Shown: positions 9,529 to 20,576, numbered from the stretch's first letter. The stretch is 64,000 nucleotides of DNA from Microbulbifer sp. Q7 (GCF_001639145.1 NZ_LROY01000001.1:2501-66500), one strand, 5' to 3'. The notes: generated by a model from the letters alone, not told the origin. Translations and numbers: made by a program.

Positions 9529-10326
9529 ATGGTCATGGATACACGCCAACCCATCGTTCTCACGGTTACCCACCACGACCCCAGCGGCAGCGCCGGCATT
9601 GCCGCGGATACGGAAACCGCGGCCAGCCTCGGGTGTCACTGCACGTCGGTCGTGTCGGCAATCACCGTCGGTGACACGCGCGACCTGGCAGGGGTAGCGC
9701 CGGTCGACGACAGCTTGCTGGTGGAACAGGCCCGGGCCGTGCTCGAAGACATGCCCGTGGCGGCGATCAAAATCGGCTATCTCGGCTCGGTGGAAAATGT
9801 ACACGCACTACACAGTGTGCTGCGGGACTACCCGGATATCCCCCTGATCATCGACCCGGATGCCACCCTGGCAGACAAGGAGAGCCTGCTGGCTCCACCC
9901 TTGTGGCGGGCCATGTGCGACCTGCTGCTGCCACTGGCCACCCTGGTTGCGCCCAACCGGCGCGAAGCCCGCGCCATGGCCGGCGAGGCCGATGTCCACG
10001 ATGCCCAGGCACAGGAGCTGCTCGAGAGCGGCTGCCGCTATCTGTTGCTGACCGGCGTACCCGCCGGCGATCAGCAGCTGGAGAACCGGCTCTACGATGT
10101 GCGCGGCCTGGTGCGGGAGTTCCGCTGGCAGCGCCTGCCCCCCGCCGCCTACGGCGCCTGTGGCACCCTCACCACGGCGATTGCCTGCCACATTGCCCAT
10201 GGCCTCAACATTCTCGAGGCGGTCAATCGCAGCCAGCAATTCACCTGGAGCGCCATTGCCGGCAGCCGGCGCCTGGGTATGGGGCGACCGGTACCCAACC
10301 GGCTGTTCTGGACCTGCAAGGACTGA
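9529..10326 (+). CDS. thiD: ThiD-like (phospho)hydroxymethylpyrimidine kinase, divergent active site
   Basis: Ribokinase-fold kinase of thiamine synthesis, which phosphorylates HMP and HMP-P. It has 265 residues; the start could also be the ATG six bases downstream. The N-terminal [20 protein letters not shown] matches the ThiD substrate motif and VAPNRREA is typical. The catalytic motif, normally G-[ST]-G-C-T in this family, reads GACGT ([11 protein letters not shown]), so the usual cysteine position is glycine and a cysteine sits one place earlier. Either the enzyme tolerates this or it has changed role. The next gene is hemL; the thiE gene found between them in Pseudomonas is absent. I see no TPP-riboswitch signature upstream. 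Confidence 0.8.
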   Translation: MVMDTRQPIVLTVTHHDPSGSAGIAADTETAASLGCHCTSVVSAITVGDTRDLAGVAPVDDSLLVEQARAVLEDMPVAAIKIGYLGSVENVHALHSVLRDYPDIPLIIDPDATLADKESLLAPPLWRAMCDLLLPLATLVAPNRREARAMAGEADVHDAQAQELLESGCRYLLLTGVPAGDQQLENRLYDVRGLVREFRWQRLPPAAYGACGTLTTAIACHIAHGLNILEAVNRSQQFTWSAIAGSRRLGMGRPVPNRLFWTCKD

Positions 10327-10514
10327 TCGGTCCAACACCCGCTTCTGACAAGCCTCTACCACCTCACCAGGCGGCGTCGTGCGGACTCCCCCAGCGCAAT
10401 CTTCCCTGGCGTTTGCGGCGAGACGCGACGGTGAAGATAATACGCGCAACATTCTGTTCCGATGCCGTTCTATTGGCATTCCTTCCCTACAACCAACCCG
10501 GTTCCCGAGTATCT

Positions 10515-11798
10515 ATGAGCAAGTCCGAAACCCTCTTCGCCGAAGCCCAAAAGGTCATTCCCGGTGGCGTCAATTCACCGGTACGCGCGTTCCGCGCGGT
10601 GGGTGGCACGCCCGTTTTTATCGAGCGCGCCGAGGGCGCCTACCTCTACGATGCCGATGAAAAACGCTATATCGACTATGTGCAGTCCTGGGGCCCCATG
10701 GTGCTGGGCCACGCGCACCCGGACGTAATCGACGCGGTGGTGGAGCAGGCCCAGTCTGGCCTGAGCTTCGGCGCCCCCACCGAGCTGGAAACTGAACTCG
10801 CGGAAGAACTGTGCCGTGTATGGCCCAATATGGACCTGGTGCGTTTCGTAAACTCCGGCACCGAAGCCACCATGAGTGCCATCCGCCTGGCCCGCGGCTA
10901 CACCGGCCGCGACAAAATCGTCAAATTCGAAGGCTGTTACCACGGCCACTCCGACTCGCTGCTGGTCAAGGCCGGCTCCGGTGCGCTGACCATGGGCGTG
11001 CCCTCCTCACCGGGTGTCCCGGCCTCTCTGGCGGACCACACCATCACCCTGACTTACAACGATATCGAAGAGGTGAAAAAGTGCTTCGCCGAAATCGGCG
11101 ACCAGATTGCCTGCATCATCGTCGAGCCGGTGGCCGGCAATATGAACTGCATCCCGCCGGTGCCGGGCTTCCTGCAAGCGCTGCGCGAGGTCTGTGACCA
11201 GTCCGGTGCGGTGCTGATCCTGGACGAGGTGATGACCGGTTTCCGCGTCAGCCTCACCGGCGCCCAGGGCCATTACGGTATCGAGGCGGATATCACCACC
11301 CTGGGCAAAGTCATCGGCGGCGGTATGCCGGTGGGGGCCTTTGGCGGCAAGCGCGAGATCATGGAACAGATCGCACCCCTGGGCCCGATCTATCAGGCGG
11401 GCACCCTGTCGGGCAATCCGATGGCCATGGTCGCCGGCCTGGAAACCCTGCAGCTGATTCAGGAACCGGGGCTTTACGACCAGCTGACGGAGAAGACCGA
11501 TCGTTTGGTAGAGGGTGTTCTGGCTGCGGCAAAAGAAGCGGGCATTCCGCTCACCGCCAACAAGGTGGGCAGCATGTTCGGCTTCTTCTTTACCGATGCG
11601 GAGCAGGTGAGCAACTACCAGCAGGTCATGGCCTGCGATACCGAGCGCTTTAACCGTTTCTTCCACGGTATGCTAGAGGAAGGTGTCTATCTGGCACCGG
11701 CATCCTACGAAGCCGGTTTTATGTCCGCCGCGCACAGCGACGAGGATATCGAGGCCACCATCAGCGCCGCGCGCAAGGTATTTGCGCGCCTGTCCTGA
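10515..11798 (+). CDS. hemL: Glutamate-1-semialdehyde 2,1-aminomutase
   Basis: PLP enzyme that makes 5-aminolevulinate from glutamate-1-semialdehyde in the C5 heme route. The start is the ATG at 10515 ([12 protein letters not shown]); a much longer open frame begins at 9903 but runs through thiD in another frame. At 427 residues it is full length. The PLP lysine is K265 in TLGKVIGGG, the same number as in E. coli, and the GCYHGHSD and NSGTEA motifs are intact. A GC hairpin at 11822-11842 follows the stop. Confidence 0.97.
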   Translation: MSKSETLFAEAQKVIPGGVNSPVRAFRAVGGTPVFIERAEGAYLYDADEKRYIDYVQSWGPMVLGHAHPDVIDAVVEQAQSGLSFGAPTELETELAEELCRVWPNMDLVRFVNSGTEATMSAIRLARGYTGRDKIVKFEGCYHGHSDSLLVKAGSGALTMGVPSSPGVPASLADHTITLTYNDIEEVKKCFAEIGDQIACIIVEPVAGNMNCIPPVPGFLQALREVCDQSGAVLILDEVMTGFRVSLTGAQGHYGIEADITTLGKVIGGGMPVGAFGGKREIMEQIAPLGPIYQAGTLSGNPMAMVAGLETLQLIQEPGLYDQLTEKTDRLVEGVLAAAKEAGIPLTANKVGSMFGFFFTDAEQVSNYQQVMACDTERFNRFFHGMLEEGVYLAPASYEAGFMSAAHSDEDIEATISAARKVFARLS

Positions 11799-11821
11799 AC
11801 ACCGCCTGGCAGGTTATGTAA

Positions 11822-11842
11822 GGCCCCTCCCGGTGGGGGGCC
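11822..11842 (+). terminator. Hairpin after hemL
   Basis: GGCCCCTCC and GGGGGGCC pair around CGGT just after the hemL stop. The following sequence (GTTACT) has only a weak T content. It also lies at the convergent end of the MAPEG gene. Confidence 0.45.
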
Positions 11843-11860
11843 GTTACTCCCCGCGGCTGG

Positions 11861-12253
11861 TTAGCCGCCAACCGCCAGGGCCGCGTTCACCAGCAACCAC
11901 AGACAGCACACCAGGCCCGCGGACCAGCAAAGCGTGCGCGCGAGCGCCCAGTCTTTCAGGTAGCAGATGCCGTAGGCTACCCGCGTGACGATAAAGGCCA
12001 CAGACAACCGCGCCAGCCACTGCTCATCGGTGCCGGCGGCAATCGCTGCAAACACACCGCTGATAAAGGCCGGTAAAATCTCAAAGCTGTTCCGCTGGGC
12101 CCAATCCGCGCGTCGCGAGACCCCGGACTGCTTTTCCAGAAACTCCCGCGGCGAGCGATTGTTGTAGCGGCCTTCCGCCGTCGCCTTGGCAATGGCGGCG
12201 AACATCGGTGGCATCAGTAGCGCCACCAGCAGGCACCAGAATGCAATTGCCAT
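11861..12253 (-). CDS. MAPEG family small membrane protein
   Basis: Four-helix membrane protein of 130 residues resembling the MAPEG superfamily (glutathione-linked and eicosanoid enzymes in eukaryotes; role unknown in most bacteria). The start at 12253 (MAIAFWCLLVAL) has GGAG eight bases upstream and begins directly with a membrane helix; a longer frame to 12346 overlaps hemB and lacks support. The conserved-looking ERAHRN-type region appears as RADWAQRNSFEILPAF, which is the MAPEG hallmark (R-x-x-x-A-x-x-N-x-x-E). It is divergent from hemB with about 90 bases between starts. Confidence 0.82.
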   Translation of the reverse strand: MAIAFWCLLVALLMPPMFAAIAKATAEGRYNNRSPREFLEKQSGVSRRADWAQRNSFEILPAFISGVFAAIAAGTDEQWLARLSVAFIVTRVAYGICYLKDWALARTLCWSAGLVCCLWLLVNAALAVGG

Positions 12254-12338
12254 CAGAACAACTCCGTTTTGGTATGATTGCCGCCAGCTTAGTCGCCGCC
12301 CCTGGCGCGCGCCAATCCCATTGTTCCAGCCGGAGTGA

Positions 12339-13355
<1,017 letters not shown>

Positions 13356-13382
13356 TCCGCACACTTCAGGTCGCCGAGCACT

Positions 13383-14063
13383 TCAGGTCGCCGCGCACTG
13401 GCGAATCAGGTTGTGATAGATATGGTGGAGCCGATCCAGTTCGGCTCTGTCCACCTGTCCTCCGACAAGCAGGGCCTGAATACTCTGATCCAGTTCGAAC
13501 AGGGTCCGGCGCATCCCCGCATCGGCAACCATGCTCTGCATCCAGGTAATCGCAGCAACGCGCTGACCGGCAGTGACTGCGGTGACCTTGTGCAGGCTGC
13601 TCGATGGATACACCACCGCCGAACCGGCGGGCAGCTTTACCCGCTGTTCGCCAAATTCTGTGGCCACCACCAGCTCGCCACCCTCGTACTCCTCCGGCGC
13701 GCTCAGAAACAACGTCATCGACATATCGCTGCGCAGTACCGCATTCGAGCCGGGAATCCGCATGATGGACCCGTCCACGTGCCAGCCGTACTCCTCGGCT
13801 TCACCGTAGCGGTTGAATACCGGCGGAAATATCCGGTCAGGCAGTGCCGCGGCAACCAGCCTGGGGGTTTCCCCCATACGGCCCAGCAACTGATTGGCCA
13901 GTTGCCGGACCTCCGGGGCGGAGGGGTCGGCCTGGTGATTGTTTTTTACCTCTGCCGCCATTCCCATGGCGGTGCCTTTGCCGTCCGCCCAGGGCAGTGA
14001 CCGCAACACTTCGCGAAAATGCGCCACTTCCTGTGGCGCCAGCATATTTTCAATAACAACCAT
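13383..14063 (-). CDS. piuC: PKHD-type Fe(II)/2-oxoglutarate hydroxylase, PiuC-like
   Basis: Fe(II)- and 2-oxoglutarate-dependent dioxygenase of 226 residues, thought to take part in iron uptake together with a siderophore receptor. The iron triad is visible as H95 and D97 (GWHVDG) and H158 (SSLHKV), with an arginine for 2-oxoglutarate around residue 168 (AGQRVAA). GAGGG lies six bases before the ATG. It follows the TonB-dependent receptor on the same strand with 31 bases between them, matching the piuA-piuC pairing in Pseudomonas. The Fur-like palindrome upstream of the receptor probably controls both. The physiological substrate is unknown. Confidence 0.93.
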   Translation of the reverse strand: MVVIENMLAPQEVAHFREVLRSLPWADGKGTAMGMAAEVKNNHQADPSAPEVRQLANQLLGRMGETPRLVAAALPDRIFPPVFNRYGEAEEYGWHVDGSIMRIPGSNAVLRSDMSMTLFLSAPEEYEGGELVVATEFGEQRVKLPAGSAVVYPSSSLHKVTAVTAGQRVAAITWMQSMVADAGMRRTLFELDQSIQALLVGGQVDRAELDRLHHIYHNLIRQCAAT

Positions 14064-14094
14064 CGGCCGCCCTCTTCAAGCGTTACTGCGCAAA

Positions 14095-16419
14095 TCAGAA
14101 CTCGTAATTGACGGTCGCACGGAAGCTGCGGCCATCACCCAGGTACATGAAGGACCCGGAACGGTAAGCTGCTGTCCAATACTCTTCATCAAACAGGTTG
14201 CCAATATTGGCGCGCAGGGTGAGCTTCTCGGTGGCGTGGAAGTTGGCAAACAGCCCCACCACCTGATAGCTCGGCACCACGATGCTGTACGCACCGGTGT
14301 CCTGGCTGTAGCCCGCAGCCGTGTCCGGCTGACCGCCGTACATCTGCCCCTGATAGCTGTAATCACCACCAAAGGCAAAGCGCTCGCTGGGCTGGTAACG
14401 CAGCTGCAGGTAGTAGCTGTCATCGGCGAAGTTGGACAGCGCCAGGCCAATGTTGTCCGGGTTGTAGGAGTCCAGCACTTCGGAATCCATCAGCGACGCG
14501 GACGCCTGCACGCTCAGTTTTTCGGTGATATTACCGGACAGGCCGAACTCGATACCCTGCACGCGATTTTCACCGGTATTCAGGGTGCCCAGGGTGGAGT
14601 AGCTGTCGCCCACACTTTCCATCACGTCGCTTTTGGTCATGCGGAACAGGGCCGCGATGGCCATCAGCTTGTCGCCAAACAGCATCCACTTGGTACCCAG
14701 CTCCAGGTTTTCCACCAGCTCGGGATCCGCCTGTGCCGCCTGGTCGGGATCACCACAGAGGCCGCCGTAACCGCAGTTGGCACCCAGGTCGGACTCGCCG
14801 CCGTTGATGTTGGTGGCGGTGCTGTAGGTGGCATAGACGTTGCCGTTATCCGCCACGGCATACACCAGACCCAGGTGGCCGTTAAACATGGCGTCGGAGA
14901 AGTCATAAAACTGGTCGCCACCGCGACCGCTGGTGGCGTTGCTGTAGTCGAAGCTGTCCTGGCGCAGGCCGAAGAAAACGTCCAGCTCGTCAGTCACCGC
15001 CACGGTATCCATCACATAGGCGGAGACGGTTTCGATATCGAACAGGGCATCGGTGTCGCCGCGGCTGAAGCGGCGATTTATCAGGCCGCCCACATTACTG
15101 ACCTGGTTGCCGTCGGTATCAATCACACAGTAAGAAGAGGAAACACCGCCGCGGCCATTAGTGAGACAGTTGCCTTCGTTGCCGTAGTCGATATCGAAAA
15201 CGCCGTTGTCCACCGACTCATCGGTGTACTCCAGGCCAAATACCAGCGTGTGCGCGCGACCGAACACCTCGGCATCCCAGAACAGATTGAACTGGGAAGT
15301 GGTGTAGTCCACTTCCTGCCAGCCCTGGTGCGTACTCAGGGTCATGGTGGCGACACCCGGTGCGTCCGGGTCCTGGTCGGCCCGGCTGGTACTGCGCAGA
15401 CCTGTAGTGACGTATCCGTTTTCGGTCTGGCCCTTACGGGTGGCGTTGAACAGGCGCACGTTGTCAGACAGCTGATACTCGGTGCGCAGGGTGAAGGTGG
15501 TGACCTCGGAATCCTGGAAATCGTTGTCCTGGGCATACACCAGAATATCTTCGATGGGTTCGCGGGCCTCGCGATCGAAGACGCTGCCCAGGTCGGGCTT
15601 GTCGTGGGCATCCAGATAATAGGCGTCTGCCACAAACGCCAGCTTTTCCGATGCCTGGAAAACTCCGGACAGCTGCACACCATCGCGCTCGCGCTCAATG
15701 CCTGCGCGGCCAGGCTTGTCCTGCGCGGAGGAAAGGCCATTGATGCGCAGGGCCAGGGCATCGCTCAGGGACAGGTTGTAGTCCACGGTGTAACGGCGGT
15801 GATCGTCGCTACCGCCAGCGAGATCCACCCGGCCAAAGTTGTATTCGGTAGAGGCTTTTTTGGTGATGCTGTTGACCGCGCCGCCGGAAGAACCACGCCC
15901 GGCAAAGGTGGCACTCGGCCCCTTGGTGATCTCAACGCGCTCGGTGGCAAAGCTTTCGCGGGTGGTCATGCCCGGGTCGCGCAGACCGTCCACAAACACA
16001 TCGCTGCGGGCTTCGTGGCCACGGATGATGTAGCGGTCACCGAAGGCATTGCCGTTCTCCCCGGTGCCCAGGGTCACACCGGACTGAGCAGAAAGAATAT
16101 CCTCCAGATCCGTTTTGCCGGACTCCTGGATCTGGTCCAGGGTCAGTACGCTGATGGTCTGCGGCGTGTCCACCAGATCCGCGACCCGACGGGGGTCCCC
16201 GGAGCGATCCACCCGATACACGGAGTTGCGCACACCGTGAATTTCGATGTGCTCCATGGCGGATTTTTCCGCGTCGGCAGTACAGGCTGAACTCGTGCGA
16301 TCGTCACACTGCCGTGTGGACTCCACGGCGAGTGCAGATTGTGCACCCAGAGTAAGTGCAGCGGCGATGGTTTGCGCCCCCATGGAAAGAGGCAAAGACT
16401 TGATGCGTGATCCTGACAT
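14095..16419 (-). CDS. piuA: TonB-dependent catecholate-type siderophore receptor (PiuA/Fiu-like)
   Basis: Outer-membrane gated channel for ferric siderophores. It has 774 residues: a signal peptide (about 1-32, ending near SALA), a plug domain (about 60-180, DTPQTISVLT, then YIIRGHEARSDVFVDGLRD and GRGSSGGAVN), then a 22-strand barrel ending in the aromatic terminal residue of NYEF. Two cysteine pairs lie in predicted outer loops (NCLTNGRGG...SYC and NCGYGGLC). Pairing with the PKHD hydroxylase gene and a Fur-type palindrome upstream support iron transport. The exact ligand cannot be read from sequence; the PiuA/Fiu assignment is by overall likeness and context. Confidence 0.9.
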   Translation of the reverse strand: MSGSRIKSLPLSMGAQTIAAALTLGAQSALAVESTRQCDDRTSSACTADAEKSAMEHIEIHGVRNSVYRVDRSGDPRRVADLVDTPQTISVLTLDQIQESGKTDLEDILSAQSGVTLGTGENGNAFGDRYIIRGHEARSDVFVDGLRDPGMTTRESFATERVEITKGPSATFAGRGSSGGAVNSITKKASTEYNFGRVDLAGGSDDHRRYTVDYNLSLSDALALRINGLSSAQDKPGRAGIERERDGVQLSGVFQASEKLAFVADAYYLDAHDKPDLGSVFDREAREPIEDILVYAQDNDFQDSEVTTFTLRTEYQLSDNVRLFNATRKGQTENGYVTTGLRSTSRADQDPDAPGVATMTLSTHQGWQEVDYTTSQFNLFWDAEVFGRAHTLVFGLEYTDESVDNGVFDIDYGNEGNCLTNGRGGVSSSYCVIDTDGNQVSNVGGLINRRFSRGDTDALFDIETVSAYVMDTVAVTDELDVFFGLRQDSFDYSNATSGRGGDQFYDFSDAMFNGHLGLVYAVADNGNVYATYSTATNINGGESDLGANCGYGGLCGDPDQAAQADPELVENLELGTKWMLFGDKLMAIAALFRMTKSDVMESVGDSYSTLGTLNTGENRVQGIEFGLSGNITEKLSVQASASLMDSEVLDSYNPDNIGLALSNFADDSYYLQLRYQPSERFAFGGDYSYQGQMYGGQPDTAAGYSQDTGAYSIVVPSYQVVGLFANFHATEKLTLRANIGNLFDEEYWTAAYRSGSFMYLGDGRSFRATVNYEF

Positions 16420-16491
16420 TATCCATATCTCCCTAAATGACCGATTAGACGGCGCGGAGTATAGGGGGAGACAAGTCAGAAATAAATGCTA

Positions 16492-16508
16492 ATGAGAATA
16501 ATTCTCAT
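16492..16508. promoter_or_regulatory. Fur-type operator, perfect 8-1-8 palindrome
   Basis: ATGAGAAT A ATTCTCAT is a perfect palindrome 73 bases upstream of the siderophore-receptor start. It resembles the GATAATGATAATCATTATC iron box and the AT-rich flanks fit. Repression of the receptor and hydroxylase by Fur with iron is the natural prediction. Confidence 0.75.
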
Positions 16509-16576
16509 AGTTATTTAATGTTTTGCCGGCTGCGTGCGCTCACTGCAGCCACTATTACAGCCTCTTGGGCCAGCCT

Positions 16577-19297
16577 CTAGGGCCACTGATCGGGCTCCTG
16601 CGGCGGCCAGGGCTGCGCTTCTTCTACCGGTGCGCCAGAACGCCGCTGCTCCTGCAGCCCTTGTTCACGGCGCAACCGCTCTTCCAGTATCCGGCGCTCC
16701 TCCTCGGCCCGGCGTTCCTCCTCCAGGTACCGCTGCTCCTGAATCCGGCCGGATTCCTCCAGGCGGCGCAAGCGCTCGCTCTCCGTCAGGGGGATTTCGT
16801 CACGGCCGGTCTCCGGCCGCTCCTGCGGCACCACTGGGCTCTCCCGATTCTCCTGGTCCAGCTGATTCCGCAGTTGTTGCTCCCGCTGATACTGTTGCTG
16901 CTGCTCGCGTTCACGGCGTTGCTGCTCGGGATCGATGCCCCAACCCGGGGTCATGTCCTCGCGCGGGGCAACATTTTCATCTTCCCGATCAAACCAGTTG
17001 CGGAACCAGCCGCGACGCTGGCAGCGGGGATCGGTTTCCAGGCGGCTCTCCACCGATACGGGAATTTCGCGCCCGCCCTGGCAGTTGCGCGGGTCCATAA
17101 ACTGGCCCTGCTCGTTCAGCGGTTTCCACTCGACACCGCGGGGCGCCTTGATACGCCCGTGGCGGTGGGGCAGCTGGCGCATGATGTCGGTCCAGATGCT
17201 CAAGGCGCCGGTAGCACCGGTGAGACTGGTGCGTTCGTTGTCATCGCGCCCCAGCCACACCACTGCGGTCACCCCCGGGCTGAACCCGGCAAACCAGCTA
17301 TCGCGATAATTGTTGGTGGTACCGGTCTTGCCGGCAAAGGGTACGCTGTTGGGTAGGCGGCGGTAGGCACTTTTACCGGTGCCCTCGCGCATTACCTGCT
17401 CAAGCCCGTAGCGCAGCAGGTACACCGGCACCTCATCCACGCCGCGGCTGGATTTCGACCGGAAGCGCTGCACCTGCTCACCATCCGCATCGGAAACCGC
17501 CAACAGGGTGCGAGGTTCCACATGTTCACCGCCATTGGCGATGGTCTGGTACATACCAGCCACCTCAAACGGGGTCAGCTCCACGGCGCCGAGAAACAGC
17601 GAGGGCACCCGCGGCAGGGGCGCCTGTACGCCCAGGCGACGAATCGTCTGGCGCACATTTTCGATGCCCAGATCCAGCCCCAGACGGGCGGTGGCCTGGT
17701 TATAGGAGCGCGACAGGGCCACGTACAGCGGCACCAGGCCGTGGCTGCGGTTGCTGAAGTTGGCCGGCATCCACACCTGGCCGTCTGCGGTCTCTTCGCG
17801 GATGGGGGCGTCGTCGATCAAAGTGCCCAGGTTGTATTCGTGTGCCCGCTCCAGCGCCGTCAGGTACACCGCGGGCTTGATCAGCGAGCCCACCTGACGC
17901 CGGGCCTCCAGCGCCCGGTTGAACCCGGGGTAGTGCGGGCGCCGGTCGCCCACCATGGCGAGCACATTGCCGCTGAGGTTTTCCAGTACCACGGTCGCGC
18001 CCTGCAGGGAATCCGCCTGAATACCGCGGTCTTTTTCCAGCTTGGCCGCACCTGCACTGACCGCATCTTCCGCCAGCTTCTGCACCGAGGGCGCGAGAGT
18101 GGTGTAAACACGCAAACCCGCCGTGCGCAGCTCCTCAACGGAATAGTAGGGGCGCAGCTCTGACAGCAGTCGCTCGGTAAACGCGGGATAAGGATTCTGT
18201 GCGGCGGCACCGGCAGCGGCCACTTCCAGAGGCTTTTTGCGCAGGCGGTCGTGCTGCTCGTTACTGATCAGCCCTTGTTCGAGCATCACATCCAGCACCG
18301 TGTTACGGCGCTCCAGCGCCCTTGCGGGGTTGCGCCACGGATTGTAAAAAGAGGCGCCCTTTGCGAGCCCGACCAGCAGGGCAATCTGATGGGGTTCCAG
18401 CTGATTGAGCGGCTTTTGAAAATAGAATTCAGACGCCAGCCCAAAGCCATAGATGGCCCGGCTGCCCTGCTGGCCCAGCCAGACTTCGTTGATGTACTCC
18501 TGCAGGATGTAGGCCTTGTCGTAATGCACCTCCATCAGGATCGCCATCAACGCTTCGTTGAATTTGCGCCACAGACTCGGCTTGTGGTCGAAGAAGATAT
18601 TTTTCACCAGCTGCTGGGTGATGGTGGAGCCACCCTGCACCACGCCACCGGCCTTGAAGTTGGCCACCATGGCGCGGGCAATGCCGCGGGGCGATACCCC
18701 GAAGTGGTGCACAAAATCCTGGTCTTCTACTGCAATCAGCGTCGCCCCCAGCAGCGGTGGTATATCTTCAATGCGCACCGGCGTGCGATCATCGCCACCA
18801 CCGAGTAACGTGCCGATGGACGCAGCATCCAGACGGAACTCTTTTAACCGATCGCCGCTCTCACTGCGCAGGCTGCTCAACTCATCATTGCGCAGACGAA
18901 ACTGCACCTTGGCCGCAGGCTCGCGTTTATCGGCGTGGATGAAGTCACGGCGCCAGACCAGGTATTCCATCCCATTTCTTTGCCACTGCCCCGGTTCTTC
19001 GACCGCAGGAACCTTCTTGTAATTGAGTGCGGCGAACTCGGACTCCAGCTCATCCGGCCGCATGACCATGCCCTCCTGCAGGATCAGCGGGCGCGCATAG
19101 ACCCTGGCGGGCAGCTGGTACTGGCGGCTGTCCAGCCGCTCCCGCAACTGCACATCCAGCCACACCATATAGCCCGCGAGCACCAGCACGCCGAGCAGTG
19201 CCAGCAGACTGAGACGCTTGATCCAGCGGCGCAGGCGGCCGGAGCCACCGTTACTGTTTGCACGTTTTGCGTTCATACGGCGTTTGTTTGTTGCCAT
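16577..19297 (-). CDS. mrcB: Penicillin-binding protein 1B with long charged C-terminal tail
   Basis: Bifunctional murein synthase (glycosyltransferase and transpeptidase) anchored in the inner membrane. It has 906 residues. A basic N-terminus precedes one membrane helix (about 29-48), then a UB2H-like region. The GT51 domain has catalytic E191 in AVEDQDF and GGSTITQQLVKN. The transpeptidase domain has S471-x-x-K474 (GSLIKP), SYN and K657-T-G (GKTGTTNNY). After about residue 770 comes a tail of roughly 130 residues very rich in E, R and Q, with coiled-coil character (LEEERRAEEERRILEERL) and a proline-rich end. The tail is unusual for PBP1b and could bind a partner or the wall. Upstream 271 bases separate it from the PfkB gene. 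Confidence 0.95.
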   Translation of the reverse strand: MATNKRRMNAKRANSNGGSGRLRRWIKRLSLLALLGVLVLAGYMVWLDVQLRERLDSRQYQLPARVYARPLILQEGMVMRPDELESEFAALNYKKVPAVEEPGQWQRNGMEYLVWRRDFIHADKREPAAKVQFRLRNDELSSLRSESGDRLKEFRLDAASIGTLLGGGDDRTPVRIEDIPPLLGATLIAVEDQDFVHHFGVSPRGIARAMVANFKAGGVVQGGSTITQQLVKNIFFDHKPSLWRKFNEALMAILMEVHYDKAYILQEYINEVWLGQQGSRAIYGFGLASEFYFQKPLNQLEPHQIALLVGLAKGASFYNPWRNPARALERRNTVLDVMLEQGLISNEQHDRLRKKPLEVAAAGAAAQNPYPAFTERLLSELRPYYSVEELRTAGLRVYTTLAPSVQKLAEDAVSAGAAKLEKDRGIQADSLQGATVVLENLSGNVLAMVGDRRPHYPGFNRALEARRQVGSLIKPAVYLTALERAHEYNLGTLIDDAPIREETADGQVWMPANFSNRSHGLVPLYVALSRSYNQATARLGLDLGIENVRQTIRRLGVQAPLPRVPSLFLGAVELTPFEVAGMYQTIANGGEHVEPRTLLAVSDADGEQVQRFRSKSSRGVDEVPVYLLRYGLEQVMREGTGKSAYRRLPNSVPFAGKTGTTNNYRDSWFAGFSPGVTAVVWLGRDDNERTSLTGATGALSIWTDIMRQLPHRHGRIKAPRGVEWKPLNEQGQFMDPRNCQGGREIPVSVESRLETDPRCQRRGWFRNWFDREDENVAPREDMTPGWGIDPEQQRREREQQQQYQREQQLRNQLDQENRESPVVPQERPETGRDEIPLTESERLRRLEESGRIQEQRYLEEERRAEEERRILEERLRREQGLQEQRRSGAPVEEAQPWPPQEPDQWP

Positions 19298-19568
19298 AGA
19301 TATTCAGATAAACTCGTTTCTTGCTTCGACTTGCGGGGATCGGGCCGCATGATCCGGCCACACTTGAGGCAGTTATAGCGGGCATTTATAGGGTCACATT
19401 CGCACAAGTCAAACCCAGTCGGTCACATTCTGCGGGTGCAGGCGCCGCATCCACCCGTGGGAGCCGACTTGCACTTGACCCATCGGCCGCCATAATGCGC
19501 CAAACGCCCGCGGCAAGGGCAATTGGATTCGGGTACCCACCTGCCACCTACCAGTAACGGAAATTTCT

Positions 19569-20576
19569 ATGCACCAGTACGATCTCTACGGCATTGGCGC
19601 CGCGCTTCTCGACACCGAAATTGAAGTCACCGACAGCGACCTGCAAACCCTGGGTGTCGACAAAGGGGTCATGACACTGGTGGACGACACACGCCAGCAA
19701 CAACTGGTGGACGACCTGCAAAACCATCTGGTAACCGCCAGCCATGCCTGCGGCGGTTCCGGCGCCAACACCATCATCGCCGCCAGCTATTTCGGCCTCG
19801 ACACCTTCTACTCCTGCAAGGTCGCGGACGACGACAACGGCGATTTCTACCGCGACAACCTGACCGCCGCCGGTGTCGACTTTCCAAAGGCCCTGCACAA
19901 CGCCGAGCCCGGCACCACCGGCAAATGCCTGGTGCTGATTACCCCGGACGCCGAGCGCAGCATGAACACCTTCCTCGGTATCAGCGCCGAGCTGTCGGTC
20001 AATGAGCTCGACCGCGAAGCCCTCAGTAAATCCCGCTGGACCTACATCGAGGGCTACCTGGTCTCCTCGCCCACCGGCCGCGCCGCCGCCATCGAGCTGC
20101 GCCAGCACGCCGAAGCCAGCGGCGTTAAAACCGCCCTGAGCTTATCCGACCCCATGATGGTGCAACTGTTCCACGATGGCCTCAAAGAAATGATTGGCGA
20201 CAATGGCGTTGACCTGCTGTTCTGTAACCGTGAAGAGGCGCTGCAGTTTTGCAAAACCGAGACCCTGGAAGACGCCGCCCAGGACCTGCGTAAATACTGC
20301 CGCGCCTTTGCCATCACCCTCGGTGCCGACGGCGCACTGCTGTGGGATGGCGAACAGGAACACCGCGCTGCCGCCCCGCAAGTAAAAGCCATCGACACCA
20401 ATGGCGCCGGCGACATGTTCGCGGGCGCCTTCCTGTACGGCATCAATCGCGGCATGGCCTTCGCCGACGCGGGAGAGCTGGCCTGTCGCGCAGCCGCGCA
20501 GGTGGTGAGTCAGTATGGACCGAGATTGCGTGCGGAGCAGCACAGAGCGTTACTGGGGCAGGTCGCCGACGCGTAA
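19569..20576 (+). CDS. PfkB family sugar/adenosine kinase
   Basis: Ribokinase-fold kinase of 335 residues that phosphorylates a sugar or nucleoside with ATP. The N-terminal half has a GGSGANTI substrate-site segment and the C-terminal PfkB signature reads DTNGAGDMFAGAF, where D is the catalytic base. Overall likeness is to the adenosine-kinase-like group common in marine gammaproteobacteria, but the substrate cannot be fixed by eye. It stands alone: convergent with the GGDEF/EAL gene and divergent from mrcB. A 9-bp hairpin follows the stop. Confidence 0.88.
   Translation: MHQYDLYGIGAALLDTEIEVTDSDLQTLGVDKGVMTLVDDTRQQQLVDDLQNHLVTASHACGGSGANTIIAASYFGLDTFYSCKVADDDNGDFYRDNLTAAGVDFPKALHNAEPGTTGKCLVLITPDAERSMNTFLGISAELSVNELDREALSKSRWTYIEGYLVSSPTGRAAAIELRQHAEASGVKTALSLSDPMMVQLFHDGLKEMIGDNGVDLLFCNREEALQFCKTETLEDAAQDLRKYCRAFAITLGADGALLWDGEQEHRAAAPQVKAIDTNGAGDMFAGAFLYGINRGMAFADAGELACRAAAQVVSQYGPRLRAEQHRALLGQVADA

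Noticed and set aside
13939..16290. 783-codon open frame on the plus strand
   Set aside because: It is antisense to the siderophore receptor and PKHD gene, whose motifs and length fit known families. Long antisense frames are common in GC-rich genes.
19321..19557. 78-codon ORF between mrcB and the PfkB gene
   Set aside because: Composition is random-looking and it lies in the likely divergent promoter region.
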